From Haematobia irritans (taxonomy: Eukaryota; Arthropoda; Insecta; Diptera; Muscidae), in the NCBI RefSeq assembly GCF_050003625.1, contig NC_134400.1, positions 45,621,096 to 45,685,095 of the forward strand: a DNA stretch of 64,000 nucleotides, written 5' to 3'. The position numbers and the translations under genes are program-made. This document shows, one piece after another, positions 34,505-46,190 of this stretch; position 1 is the stretch's first letter, and each line of letters opens with the position of its first letter. Below the pieces are notes generated by a model. That model searched no databases and was not told the origin of the DNA. It worked only from the letters and a program-made list of their open reading frames with translations.

Positions 34505-35890
34505 ACTCTGTAGTGGGACTGTTTATCCAGAAGAACTCAGTGTTGACATTGCGGATCCGGAAAACTCTTTGCGGAAAATGTAACTCCGAAGAATTCATTG
34601 GTGAAACCTTAGATCCGAAGATCTTAATAGATAAACTTTAGATACGAAGAACTCTGTAAAGGAACTGTTGATCCAAGGAACACAGCTATTTACGCGAAGA
34701 ACTCCGTGGGAAAACTGTAGATCCAATGAACGACACCTGATGTCGAATCTAAATTTAAAGATCTCAGTGTAGAAACTTTAGGTCGAAAAAAGTCAGTGGA
34801 AGAGAGGTAGGTCTAACAAACCCAGTAGATGCCAAGAATTCTATGTAAATCCAAAGCTCCTTATGGGGGAACTGTAAACCCGAAGAGTTGGGAAACATGG
34901 AATCGAAAAATTCAGTAGTGGGACTCTAGATCCGAAGAAACCATTGCGGCAGCTTTAAATCCGAAGAGCCCGGTGGTGTAATGGTATTTTCAAAACACTC
35001 AGTGGTGGTATTTTTGATCCCAACATCTTAGTGGATGAGGAACTCAGGGGATAAACTTTAGATCAGAGGAATTCAGTGGATGAACTGTAGATCCAACGAG
35101 CGTGGTTGTTGAACTCTAGATGTAAAAAAGTTCATTGGGAAACTGTAGATCCAATGAACTCAGTGGCGGAACTGTAAATTCAAGGAACTCAGTGATGGAG
35201 CTGTGGATCCGAGAAATCCGAAGAGCTCTGTGGTGAATTGAACTCCTTGGGGAAACTGTAGATCTGCAGAAGAACTTAGTGTTGGAACCGCATATCCGAA
35301 GAACTCTATGGGTGAATTTTAGATTGGAAGAGCTCATTGGGAGAACTGTAGATCCAAAGAACTCAGTGGTGAAGCTGTGGATGCAAAGAACTCTGTAGGG
35401 AAACTGTCTACGAAATTCATGGAGAACTGTACATCCGAAGACCTGTGGATCCGAAAAATTCAGTGGTGGAACAGATTATCCAAGAACATAGTGTAGACTC
35501 GATGAACTCAGTGTGGAAACGTAGATTCGTAGAAGTCAGCGTGGAAACTTTAAGTACGAATTGCTCATATGAATTCATTGGTAGAGCTTTAGATCTGGTG
35601 GAGCTGTGGATGCGAAGAACTTTGAAGAGAAACTATCCAAGAAATTCGTGGGGAGCTGTAGATCCGAAGAACTGCGTGGGAAAAACTCAGTGGTACAACA
35701 GTATATTCAAGGAACTCAGTGGTAGAACTTTAGATCCGAAGTACTCAGCGGTGGAACTGTAGTTCCACGTAATCCAGTTGTGGAGCTGTAGATCCGAGAA
35801 ACGCAGTGGAGGAAAAGTAAATCCGAAAAACTCAGTTATGAATTATAGATCCGAATAACTCCATGTGGAAACTATAATGAGGAAATTAGT
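34505..35890 (+). repeat. 29 bp minisatellite array, left arm
   Basis: Diverged tandem units on the pattern GGAACTGTAGATCCGAAGAA CTCAGTGGT, mostly 28-30 bp. Well-preserved units lie at about 35140-35400 and 35690-35860. It is unrelated to the A/T 29 bp repeat. Frames in it shift because 29 is not a multiple of 3. Confidence 0.9.
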
Positions 35891-35906
35891 GGGGAGGTTT
35901 ACGTCA

Positions 35907-35951
35907 GGTAGGTTAGGTATAGTGGCAGCCCATTATTTCAGGCTCACTTAT
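35907..35951 (-). repeat. SINE tail remnant
   Basis: GGTAGGTTAGGTATAGTGGC and CCATTATTTCAGGCTCACTT, diverged from the SINE tail family. Confidence 0.65.
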
Positions 35952-36910
35952 GAAATTCAGTGGCTCGCCTGTGTGTAAATTCAGGCCCGAAGCCCTCAAA
36001 TTATCATACATTACGAACCCAGGAACGCATTCCGTAGCGCTCTTCAAAAATAAAAACCTAACTGCAAGCCCAACCATACAAGATGCTGTAATGAACCCAG
36101 TTTATGTCTTTCCTTTCCGAGTCTACCTTCGACTCAGCCTTTGAATAGGGTGGGATGCGTGTGTATATACACTCGCCTGCCTCAACTATGCTGAATTGAA
36201 ATAAAAACGGCCAACTTGTCAATCACTTAATCAACCGGGTAACACCTTTCCTCTAGAAGTTCGTCACATCTAGTATCTCAATAAACTACTACTAGAGCTA
36301 CAAGACTGGCAATGGAACTTTACCTATCCATCATAGTTTTACGATTTCAAACCCTGCATCGAAAAAGACGAAGACTGTTTCATTTTCATCCCCAGAGCTA
36401 TTGAGGCCAGCAGGTTATTTTAAATATTTTATATTGTTTCCTATTTAGGATTCTCAGACTGATTTTTGTGTCTCTCGGCAACAAACGACCCACTTTAATG
36501 TACAAACATAGCATATGGCTCCTATTTTTTCACGATTTCCCTGAAGTGTTACATCATTGAGAGTATTTATTAGAAATGTATGCCTTTGACAAGCTATGTA
36601 AATTGATTCTAAATTGAATAAAATAACACGAGCAACGTCAACCTGTTTCCGAGGTGGCATGAAATGAACGAACTGTATCCGGTTATTGTGTTGGATGGGA
36701 GATGCGTGCAATTTACTTTACAATTCATTGGAAACATATTTTCTATGTTTTTTTGTGTTTATTGTAGCACCATGCCAAGAACTGAAATAATGTACATGGT
36801 ATCAATATAAATGTAGCTATTCCGGAATTGGTTTACACTTATATTATGAGCAGGATAGCCTTTGAAGAAATTTGGAGCGTTTGCCAAGTAGAATTTTTTG
36901 GACAAAGCAA
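35952..36910. other. Gene-free low-copy spacer between minisatellite arms
   Basis: No repeat or gene recognised. The frame at 36454-36711 on the minus strand has no identifiable domain. Confidence 0.35.
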
Positions 36911-38262
36911 ATTTGGACCTTCAGACATTCGTATGTATTAAGAGTTCCAACATTAAGTCCTTCGTGTACACAGTGAAACCTTCGGGTCTACAGTTCCACT
37001 ACTGATATCTTGGGGCCTGCAGTAGAACCACAGAGATATTTGGGCCTACAGTTGATCTACTAATACCTTTGATTCTACAGCTTAACAACTAAAACTTTCA
37101 GACTTCCACTTCATAGAGACTTTTGGGCCTACAGCTCTTCCAGTAAGGCTTTCGAATCTACAGTTCTACAACTGAAGCTTCTGGGCCTGCGTTCAACCAC
37201 AGAAACTTTTTAGGCCAACGGTTCTATCATAGAGACTTTCGGACCTACAGTTTCACCATTGAAATGTACGAACCTATAGTAACATCACTCACGCTCTACG
37301 CCCTAAACTTCTACCAAATGGCACCATCGGGCATATAGCTCCCCCACTGATATCTTCGGGGCCACAGTTTTGGGTCTATAGTTCAACCACTGAAACCTTT
37401 GGTGCAGTTCATTCACAGAGACTTCTGGGCCAGCAGTTCATTCAGAGAGACTTTTAAGCCTTTAGTTCATCCAATGAAACTTCCGCACCCACAATTCCCC
37501 CACTGAGACCTTCGGGACTACAGCTCAAACAGAGACTTTCAGACATACACTTCCAACACTGGATCTTTCGGAAATATATTTCAAGCATTAACATTTTCGG
37601 GCCAACAGTCCCATCGCTACATCTTGCGGACCCTTTATTCTACCAATGAGACCTTCGGTCCTTGAGCTTTGAAAATGAGCAAATAATGTCAAGGTCCACT
37701 GAGCTCTTCGGATCTATAGTTCAATCACTGAGACCTTTGATCCTGCAGTTCAATCACTGAGACTTTTAGGCATACAGTTCCACCATTGAACTTTTCGGTT
37801 GCACAGAGTTCTCCAGCCCTATAGCTCAAATATTGAGCAATCCGGACTTACAGTTCAGCAGTGAGACTTTCGAACCTCCAGTCCAACTACTGAAACTTTT
37901 GGGACTACAGTTCGAATACTGAATCTTTCGAACCTATTGTTTCACTACTGAGAGCTTCAGATCCAAAGTTCTTCCAAAGAGAGTTTACGTCCTAGTGCTC
38001 TGGAAATGAGTGAATAATGTCATGGTCCCCTGAGACCTTCAAGCCTCTCGTTCAACAAGTGAGATCTTTGGGCTTGCGGTTAAACAAATGAATCTTTCGG
38101 GCATACAGCGCCGCTACTGAGACTTTCGGGCTCCAGTTCTCCCACTGGGTCCTTCGGCACGACAACTCAAACATTAGGTTCTGTATTTCAAACAGTGCGA
38201 CTTTCGGAGCTTCAGTTACACCACCGAAACTTTCGGACCTACAGAGGTCCAACAGAGAGCTT
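36911..38262 (-). repeat. 29 bp minisatellite array, right arm, inverted
   Basis: Units on the pattern GGCCTACAGTTCCACCACTG AGACTTTCG. The reverse complement CTCAGTGGTGGAACTGTAGG matches the left arm unit, with a changed GAAGAA/GAAAGT part. A longer block containing AATAATGTCA(A/T)GGTCC recurs at 37681 and 38012 (331 bp apart), a higher-order repeat. Confidence 0.9.
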
Positions 38263-38381
38263 CTCAACTATCGATTATACGGAAACCAATGTAGTCATTA
38301 ATAAGAGAAATTTTCACCACAAGTGGTATTACAATGGACTAACATTAAACCATAACCTAAACTAATGGTCCGAATGGTCTG

Positions 38382-38709
38382 GAAGCCACCGTGGTGCAAT
38401 GGTTAGCATGCCCGCCTTGCATACACAAGGTCGTGGGTTCGATTCCTGATTCGACCGAACACCAAAAAGTTTTCCCACCTCAGTAATGTTGGTGACATTT
38501 CTGAGGGTTTCAAAGCTTCTCTAAGTGGTTTCACTGCAATGTGGAACGCCGTTCGGACTCGGCTATAAAAAGGAGGTCCCTTGTCATTGAGCTTAACATG
38601 GAATCGGGCAGCACTCAGTGATAAGAGAGATGTTCACCAATGTGGTATCACAGTGGACTGAATAGTCTACGTGAGCCTGATACATCGGGTTGCCACCTAA
38701 CCTAACCTA
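38382..38709 (+). repeat. tRNA-derived SINE, near full length
   Basis: Head GCCACCGTGGTGCAATGG with intact A and B boxes, body with an 18 bp-scale deletion after CCAAAAAGTTT, tail ...CCACCTAACCTAACCTA. A clear target duplication was not found. Confidence 0.85.
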
Positions 38710-38714
38710 CTGGT

Positions 38715-39240
38715 CCGATATAGTTGAAGCCGTTATTTAGATGCGATATCGAAATTTTCATCGATAGTCTGGCAGCAATAAAGACCCTGGGCAATACAAG
38801 CATAAAGTCGAAGGTAGAATATCATTGTTGTAGAGAGCTTATGATTCTCACTGAACAGCATAATGTAACTTTCTGCTGGGTATCTGGACATTATGGCAAA
38901 ACAGCAAATGAAGAGACAGATGTACAGGATCAATGGCAAATATGATGATGTATGGAAGCAACGTTAGGGTTTTTCTGCGGGCTGTGAGCAAACAAAAGTG
39001 ATATGGGAGGAGAATATTAGTAGGAACGCTGAAATACTAATGTCGATGCAAAGAGAGAAGGTGACACCGTTAATAGGTATCATAACAGGACACAATACTC
39101 TGGGAAAATACATGGTAAGGATCAGTCTAACGAATGATGATATTTGTAAATGAAGTATGGACCCAGAGCCGACAGCATTGTCTTTTAGAAGAAACAAGAT
39201 ACTGGTCTCTTATAGACTTGCGAGACTGCACTCTGAAGAG
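38715..39240 (+). pseudogene. LINE RNase H and C-terminal remnant
   Basis: The plus strand encodes an RNase H-like stretch: IEIFIDSLAAIKTLGNTS with the second-position Asp, then NVTFCWVSGHYGKTANEETD, where a family member would have GHSGIxGNExAD. Further on, ITGHNTLGKYMVRISLTNDD is the usual LINE region before the Cys/His tail. Stops and shifts follow (near 38943 and 39150). It is a different LINE subfamily from 13790-14763. Directly follows a SINE. Confidence 0.75.
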
Positions 39241-39321
39241 TAATTACACAGTTGGGGATAGATCCCATCCTGCGGCGTAGGGTATACAAATTAAAATTGC
39301 ACTATGGAAAATTTGACGAAA

Positions 39322-39382
39322 GGTTAAAGTGGCGGCCCGATTAAGATTCAGGCTCACTTGGACTATTCAGTCCATTGTGATA
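39322..39382 (-). repeat. 61 bp SINE tail insertion with target duplication
   Basis: GGTTAAAGTGGCGGCCCGAT...CAGTCCATTGTGATA between direct repeats AAAATTTGACGAAA (39308-39321 and 39383-39396). A strongly 5'-truncated retroposed SINE. Confidence 0.9.
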
Positions 39383-39996
39383 AAAATTTGACGAAAAAAG
39401 TTGATGAAAATGTCTTAAAATCGACGAAATTCTGTTAGGTCCGACCAACAGCATAATTTTAAAAACTTTATTTTTTGGCCCAATTTTGGTTCGATCGTAT
39501 CAAAATGACAACGCTGCTCCCTGATTTAGGGGCTCCTTACGGAAACTCTGGAATGGACTGGGCTGATGGAAGAAAAAACTCCAAACCATTAAAAGAGAGA
39601 AAAACTCCACCATAAAAATAAATTACGGGTTTAAAGAAAACAAGTATATATGGCCGTCAGTTCGGCCAGGCCGAATCTTATGTACCCTCTACCATGGATT
39701 GCGTAGAAACTTCTACGAAAGACTGTCATCCACAATCGAATTACTTGGGTTGTGGCATCTTAAATCGTTTTCTAAATTGTGATTTAGTCCATACGTGGTA
39801 TATATTAGACAAAAATGGTATGTTTAGGTAAGTCTACAAATAATTACGAATCGATATGGACTTTTGCACGGTACGTAGGGAGCCAGAATTGAAATATGGG
39901 GGTCGCTTATATGGGGGTTATATACAATTATGAACTTGATATGGACCAATTTTTGTGTGATTGGGGATCGATATATCTGAGGGCTATATATAACTA

Positions 39997-42869
39997 CACT
40001 GAAAAAACAATGAACCCTTTTCCATTGCAAAATGAACTAAACTGTAGTAATATTGACCATAATTTAGCCCTTAAGATTTTTTTCAACTTGTCTAGTTTAT
40101 AATTTTCTTAAATTTTAGTTCATCTATAACATTGTAGTTTAGTTCATTTTTACAACACCATAAGATTTATATACCCCTACCAAGTTAAAAAGTCAGTATT
40201 ATTTTGGTTTACTTGCTTATTTTGTGGGAAACCCGATAATAAAAATTGGTTAACAGTCTCTTTAAAATGTCGACGACTAAACTATTTTAAAATCAATCAT
40301 TCCACAGTACAGAGAAATTAATTAATTAAAGGAACAACAAACCGTTTTACTATTATGAAAATTTTCATACATTAAAATTAAACTTTCTTTAAGCAAAAGT
40401 ACTTTATTATAAAAACTTATGATGAAAGTTCTTAATACAATGTTTTTTTGTGAATAAAAATTATGACCACGTGGAACAGAAAGTAGTTCATTTGAACCCG
40501 CTGTTTGGACATTTTGACTTATCCTCTTTTTATTCATCGTAGGTAGTTTTTTCACATATCTTGCTGGAAAAAATGGAAACAAAAATGAAAATTGTTAAAA
40601 ATTAACACCATGTAATGAAATATAATTTTTAATTCTTCATTTTAGCTTGTAACTTACCATATTTGAGGCATTTTATCAAATGGTGTAAAGAATTCAACTC
40701 TTTGGAAAACGTATCTCATAAAATTTGTACCTGAAACAATTAGAGATATAATGAAGTATTCTAAATAAACTCATAAAATTGTGTTGTTATCGATGTGAAG
40801 GATATAATAAAATAAATATTCTAGTTGAAAGAAAGCCAAAGTTTTAATATAAAACTTACCAATTCTCTATTAAATTGTACGCTGAGGGGAAATATAAAAA
40901 GTTGTCCAAATTTATTTGGGTTACTCTGAAATTAAATATTAAATAAAATTATTAAATAAGTTTTCAAAATATCTAATGAAAAAAATAATAATATGCATTA
41001 AAAACCAAATATTCTTGATAACCCTAGACAGTCATCATTCGTCAAAATGACGACACGTAATTTCATTTTCGATTTAGTCTATTCGATTTTTTTAGTCTAT
41101 TGGGAAATGGTGAATTTAAGTTATACTAATTCGACCGTTTTATGAATTTTTGTTTTATACTACTTAAAACCAAATTGAATAAGAAAATAAAATCAAGTTT
41201 GGTTCACTTTTTCGCTCACGATGAAAATTTTAGCGTCTTGAAATGAGCCGTAGTCAAAATGACGAAGGCTGACGTTAATGTACAAAAAATAAGGATGACT
41301 GTCCAGGGCTAAAAGAAAGTTAAAGAATCCTTACCAATTCACTATTAAATTACAGGCAAAGGAGTACGAAAAATTTGTCCAAATGTTTAAGGGGTTATTC
41401 TGAAATTAAATATTTGTTTTTACATTAAAAATATTACATTGGTTTCCAAAAAATTTGATTAAAGAAATACTAAAATAAGGCATTAAAAACCTGTAATTTT
41501 GATGATAAAAAGGTCACAAAAACGTAAATATTCTAGTTAAAATAAAGCCAATTTTTAAAAGAAAACTTACCAATTCTCTATTTTTTATTTGTTCGAATCC
41601 ATCTGGAGTTGCTCTGAAATTAAATATTGTTTTTACAACAAAGAAAAACATTAAACTGGTTTCCAAAAAAATTAATTAACAAATAATAATATACATAAAA
41701 AATATTCTTTTTAAAAGAAAGTCATATTAAAAAAATACTTACCAATTTATGAATAAACTATACGCTGAGATATAACAAAAATTTTCTAAATTCATCTGGA
41801 ATTGACTATTAATTTTTTACATAGAATAATAAAAATTTCAATACACTTTCAACATATTTTCCTAAATATTCGTAATAACTTTTTTCTAAACTACCGATAA
41901 AATATTAATAACTTTCATTTAAAAGGTTTAATAAACAAACACCAGTATATGTCTCAAAAATCCAAAATATTCCATGCCTTTATACTCCCTTCTTGCATAG
42001 CTACTTAAAAGATGCAACAGCCCACGCCAACGCCAACTATACAACTGAAGCATGCCAAACAAAACCAAGCAAAGCCAAAACATTCCTACAACAACAAAAA
42101 CACATGTGCCTTTATTGAAAACAACACCTCATCCGGCCAAATAAACCATCCGCGAATAACAAACACACACACGCAAACCACTAAATGAACAAAAATAAAA
42201 ACAACCCCACGCTCATGTATACACAACAAAACTCAAGTAACATCATCTTTACATTAATCACATTCCACTATGCCGATAAAGATCTCTGTACTATGCATTA
42301 GTTCATCGCATCTGCTGACAATTTACTCTAAGAATAATATTCGTAAAGGCACACCAGTTTACGAACAATGAAACGTTTAACTTAAAATCTGCAAAATTTT
42401 CAAGAAATGTTATCTACCATTTTTGACGAAAATGTCTATAAATTTAATTACATGTGAACTAAAAATATTTCATTGGGTAATTTTTTACTAACAATTATTA
42501 ACTATAGGAATTGGCAGTAAGAAATTGCTATCCACTTTCAAGTTCATTTTTCGTAAAAAAATATTTTCTCATACAAAAAAATCTTATAGTAAATTGCACT
42601 TATTATTTACAAAATACTTTACATTTCACAAGTAGTTTTATAGCATGACAAACGAATTTTTAACTACCAGTTAAGAAATTTTTTAAGGAAATTTCCATCG
42701 TATTTCGTAGGCCATGAACTAAACGATTGCTACTTAGAATTTGTAAAATTTCCTTCCGAGTAGTTAATTTTCGTTGAAGAAGCGAAAAATGAACTAAAAT
42801 TCTGGAAAATTCTTGTAATAAATTATTGTAAAAATTTTCTTAAATTTACGAGACACTTTTTTTTCTGTG
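39997..42869 (-). mobile_element. TA-flanked element Z, copy 2
   Basis: A 2873 bp element, CACTGAAAAAACAATGAACC to ...TTTTTTTTCTGTG, TA at 39995-39996 and 42870-42871, interrupting the phrase CTATATATAAC-TA-AACCGATATGGACC of H7. It carries a piggyBac-type MITE but not the DINE-A pair or the small MITE of copy 1, so it serves as the empty-site control. The minus strand shows repeated splice-like modules: ...TTTAATTTCAG, 40-70 bp, GAATTG-GTAAG, with donors near 41741, 41569, 41333 and 40858. Another AG...GTAAGT-bounded segment lies at about 40655-40730. Minus-strand TATAAAGGCATGG at about 41975-41987. Confidence 0.85.
41022..41308. mobile_element. piggyBac-type MITE (sister copy)
   Basis: CCCTAGACAGTCATC to GATGACTGTCCAGGG, 14 of 15 terminal positions inverted-matching. 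Flanks ATAA and CTAA are decayed forms of the TTAA still present in copy 1. It was present in element Z before the two Z copies separated. Confidence 0.85.
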
Positions 42870-44121
42870 TATAAACCGATATGGACCGAATTAGGCATGG
42901 TTGTTAACGGCCATATACTAGCACAATGTACCAAATTTCAACTGACTCGGATGAAATTTGCTCCTCCAAGAGGCTTAAAAACCAAATCTCGGGATCGGTT
43001 TATATGGGGGCTATATATAATTATGGACTGATATGGACTACTTTGGGCATGGTTGTTAAATATCATACCACCACGTACAAAGTTTCAACCAGATCGGATG
43101 CTTCTCCAAAAGGCACTGGAGGTCAAATCTGGGGATCGGTTTATATGGGGCTATATATAATTATGGACCGATTTCGACAAATTTTTGCATGGGTGTTTGA
43201 GGCTATGTATTAACACCACGTACCAAATATCAACTGAATCAGATGAATTTTGGTCTTCCAAGAGGCTCCGGAAATCAAATCTGGTGATCGGTTTATATGG
43301 GGGCTATGTATAATTATTGACCGATGTGGACCAATTTTTGCATGGCTATTAGAGACCATATACTAGCACCATGTTCCAAATTTCAACCGGATCGGATGAA
43401 ATTTGCTTCTCTTAGACGGGCCGCAAGCCAAATCTGGGGATTGATTTATATGGGGGCTATATATATTTATGAACCAATGTGTACCAATTTATGTATGGTT
43501 GTTAGAGACCATATACAAACATCATGTACCAAATTTCAGCCGGATAGGATGAAATTTGCTTCTCTTTGAGGCTCTGCAACTCAAATCTGGGGATCGGTTT
43601 ATATGGGGGCTATATATAATTATAGACCGATGTGGACCAAATTTTAGCAACAACTGATGAAATTTGCTTCTCTTTAAGGCTCCGCAAGCCAAATCTGGGG
43701 ATCGGTTTATATGGGGGCTATATATAATTATGGACCGATGTGGACCAATTTTTGCATGGTTGTTAGAGACCATATACCAACTCCATGTACCAAATTTCAG
43801 CCGGATCGGATGAAATATGATTCTCTTAGAGGCTCAGCAAGCCAAATCTGAGGGTCCGTTTATATGGGGGCTATACGTAAAAGTGGACCGATATGGCCCA
43901 TTTTCAATACTATCCGGCCTACATCAATAACAACTACTTGTGCCAAGTTTCAAGTCGATAGCTTGTTTCGTTCGGAAGTTAGCTTGGCGGACATGCTTAG
44001 ATCGACTCAGAATTTCACCACGACCCAGAATATACTTCATGGGGTCTTAGAGCAATATTTCGATGTGTTACAAACGGAATGACAAAGTTAATATACCCCC
44101 CATCTAATGGTGGAGGGTATA

Positions 44122-45020
44122 GAAATGGTAAAACTAAAAATTAATTAAATTGTAAAAATTTAATTAAAATCCAATTAATCCAATTAATTAATTTGCTTTA
44201 ATAAAAACTAAAAAAAAAATAAACTGATTGCTTTCCATAATAAAATTTAATATATGAACCATCCGATTAGAATAAATTTATTTTACTAACTCTATATTTT
44301 TTGTCATGTATATATACTCTTTAATGATTTTATTATTATTTTTTTATTTAAAAAAAAAAAAAAAACATCGTAGATCATTCTTCCAACTAATAATTAATTC
44401 CAAGGTGTATATTAACTTGTATTGGAAGTCAAGTCATTAGTAAATGTAATAAACACAGAGAACTTCAGGGCAGACCAATATTCAAAATTAAAGGAAGCAA
44501 ATGACGTTGGATGATGATGGGAGTGAGTGTGTGTGCTTTGTTGCCATGACAGAGGCGAAAGGAATGAATCTGGTTTGGTGTGTCGTCTAACATATGTTGG
44601 ACATGTTGTTTTGTCTGAAGAGCGTAAATAATGTGTTATGTTGCTTGTCATGGTAGATAAGGGAAATATTTTATGGAGAGAGAGGTAGTTAGGAGACACC
44701 GGTATACCCTATTGTATCGCAGTAATGTGGAGTTCCTCATATAACCCAGTAAGAACAGAGCTTCCACAAAAGTAGTTTGGATCTCCAACTTATTATTCGA
44801 AAGTAGTACTGTGATCATCTCCAATGAATTGTACATGGGCTTGTCTCCAGTTTGGATCCTTCCCATTTCTTTAGAAGTTGTGCCATGGAGTTGATTTGAC
44901 TGAAGAAATTTAAAAAAAAATCACCATTTTCACTTTTTATTTTCATCTGTTGGTGTCTATAACAGAACGCCCTAGCACAGCCTTAGCCACAAACGGCATT
45001 GAACACAAAGCGTCGAATTC
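44122..45020. other. Gene-free stretch
   Basis: The AT-rich, AATTAATT-containing start (44124-44240) may be a MITE relic; the rest is low-copy sequence with no recognised domain. Confidence 0.35.
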
Positions 45021-45027
45021 GTGTGTT

Positions 45028-45345
45028 GACAAGGGACCTCCTTTTTATAGCCGAGTCCGAGCGGCGTTCCACATTGCAGTGAAACCACTTAGAGCAGCTT
45101 TGATACACTCAGAAATGTCACCAGCATTACTGAGGTGGGATAAACCACCGCTGAACATTTTTTTGGTTTTGATGGAAACTGGTTTTGAACCCACGACCCT
45201 GTGTATGAGCTTAACATAGAGTCGGGCAGAACTCAGTGATAAGAGAAAAGAAGAGAAGTTCACCACTGTGGTATCACAATGGACTGAATAGTCTAAGTGA
45301 GACTGAAATATCGGGCTGCTACTAGACTTAACCTAAACTAACCTG
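45028..45345 (+). repeat. SINE with inverted 5' part (twin-priming type)
   Basis: 45028-45205 is the SINE body and head in reverse (TGACAAGGGACCTCC ... CCCACGACCCTGTGTATG). From 45206 the SINE 3' part runs forward (AGCTTAACATAGAGTCGGGC ... ACTTAACCTAAACTAACC). The break in the normal order lies at CTTGTCA/TTGAGCTTAAC, so the inverted and forward parts are adjacent segments of one SINE. Confidence 0.85.
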
Positions 45346-46190
45346 CCAATAGAAATTTTGACAAAATTTCTTATAGAAATGAAATTTTGACAAAGTTTCT
45401 TATAGAAATGAAATTTTGACAAAGTTTCTTATAGAAATGAAATTCTGAGAAAATTGTTTATAAAAAGGAAATTTTGACAAAATTTCGTATAGATATGAAA
45501 TGTTGGAAAATTTTTCTATAATAATAAAATTTTGACAAAAATTTCCAATAGAAATGAAATTTTGAGAAAATTTGCTATAGAAATGACATTTTGAGAAAAT
45601 TTGCTATAAAAATAATTTTTGACAAAATTTCCTATAGATATGAAATGTTGGCAAATTTTTCTATAGAAATAAAATTTTGACAAAAATTTTCTATAGAAAT
45701 GAAATTTTGACAAAATTTCCTATAGAAATGAAATTTTGACAAAAATTTCGTATAGAAAAGAAATTTTGACAAACATTCCTACAGAAAGGAATTTGACAAT
45801 TTTGACAAAATTTCCTACAGAAATGAATTTTTGACAAAATTTCCTATAGAAATGAAATTTTGATAAAATTTCTTAAAGAAATTAAATTTTGACAAAATTT
45901 CCTATAGACATTAAATTGTGAGAAAAGTTCCTATAGAACTTACGTTTTGAGAAAATTTTGTATAAAAATGAACTTTGGAGAAAATTTTCTATAAAAGTGA
46001 AATTTTGACAAAATTTTCTATAAAAATAAAATTTTGCCAAAATTGTCTGTAGATATGAAATGTTGGAAAATTTTTCTATAGCAACAAATTTTTGACAAAT
46101 TTTCTATAAAAAGAAAATTTTGACAAAATTTCCTATAGAAATGAAACGTTGAAAAAAAATTCCTACAGCAATTAAATTTTGATAAAATGA
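45346..46190. repeat. Free-standing 29 bp A/T minisatellite array
   Basis: About 29 units of the ATGAAATTTTGACAAAATTT/CCTATAGAA type, with indels. No Helentron end adjoins it; a SINE precedes it. Minus-strand Phe/Lys/Tyr-rich frames here are repeat translations. Confidence 0.9.

Larger units (their letters stand above)
39640..44121 (-). mobile_element. DINE-A Helentron-like element (copy H7)
   Basis: Tail ACAAGTATATATGGCCGTCA with the GGCCAGGCCGAA hairpin; head ...CATCTAATGGTGGAGGGTAT. The 153 bp units run at about 39880-39990 and 42872-43890; the gap is element Z copy 2. The 29 bp A/T block is absent and the GACG block is reduced. Confidence 0.85.

Noticed and set aside
34505..38262. CRISPR-like array (29 bp repeats)
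   Set aside because: Units abut with no constant-length unique spacers, they are strongly diverged, and the DNA is eukaryotic.
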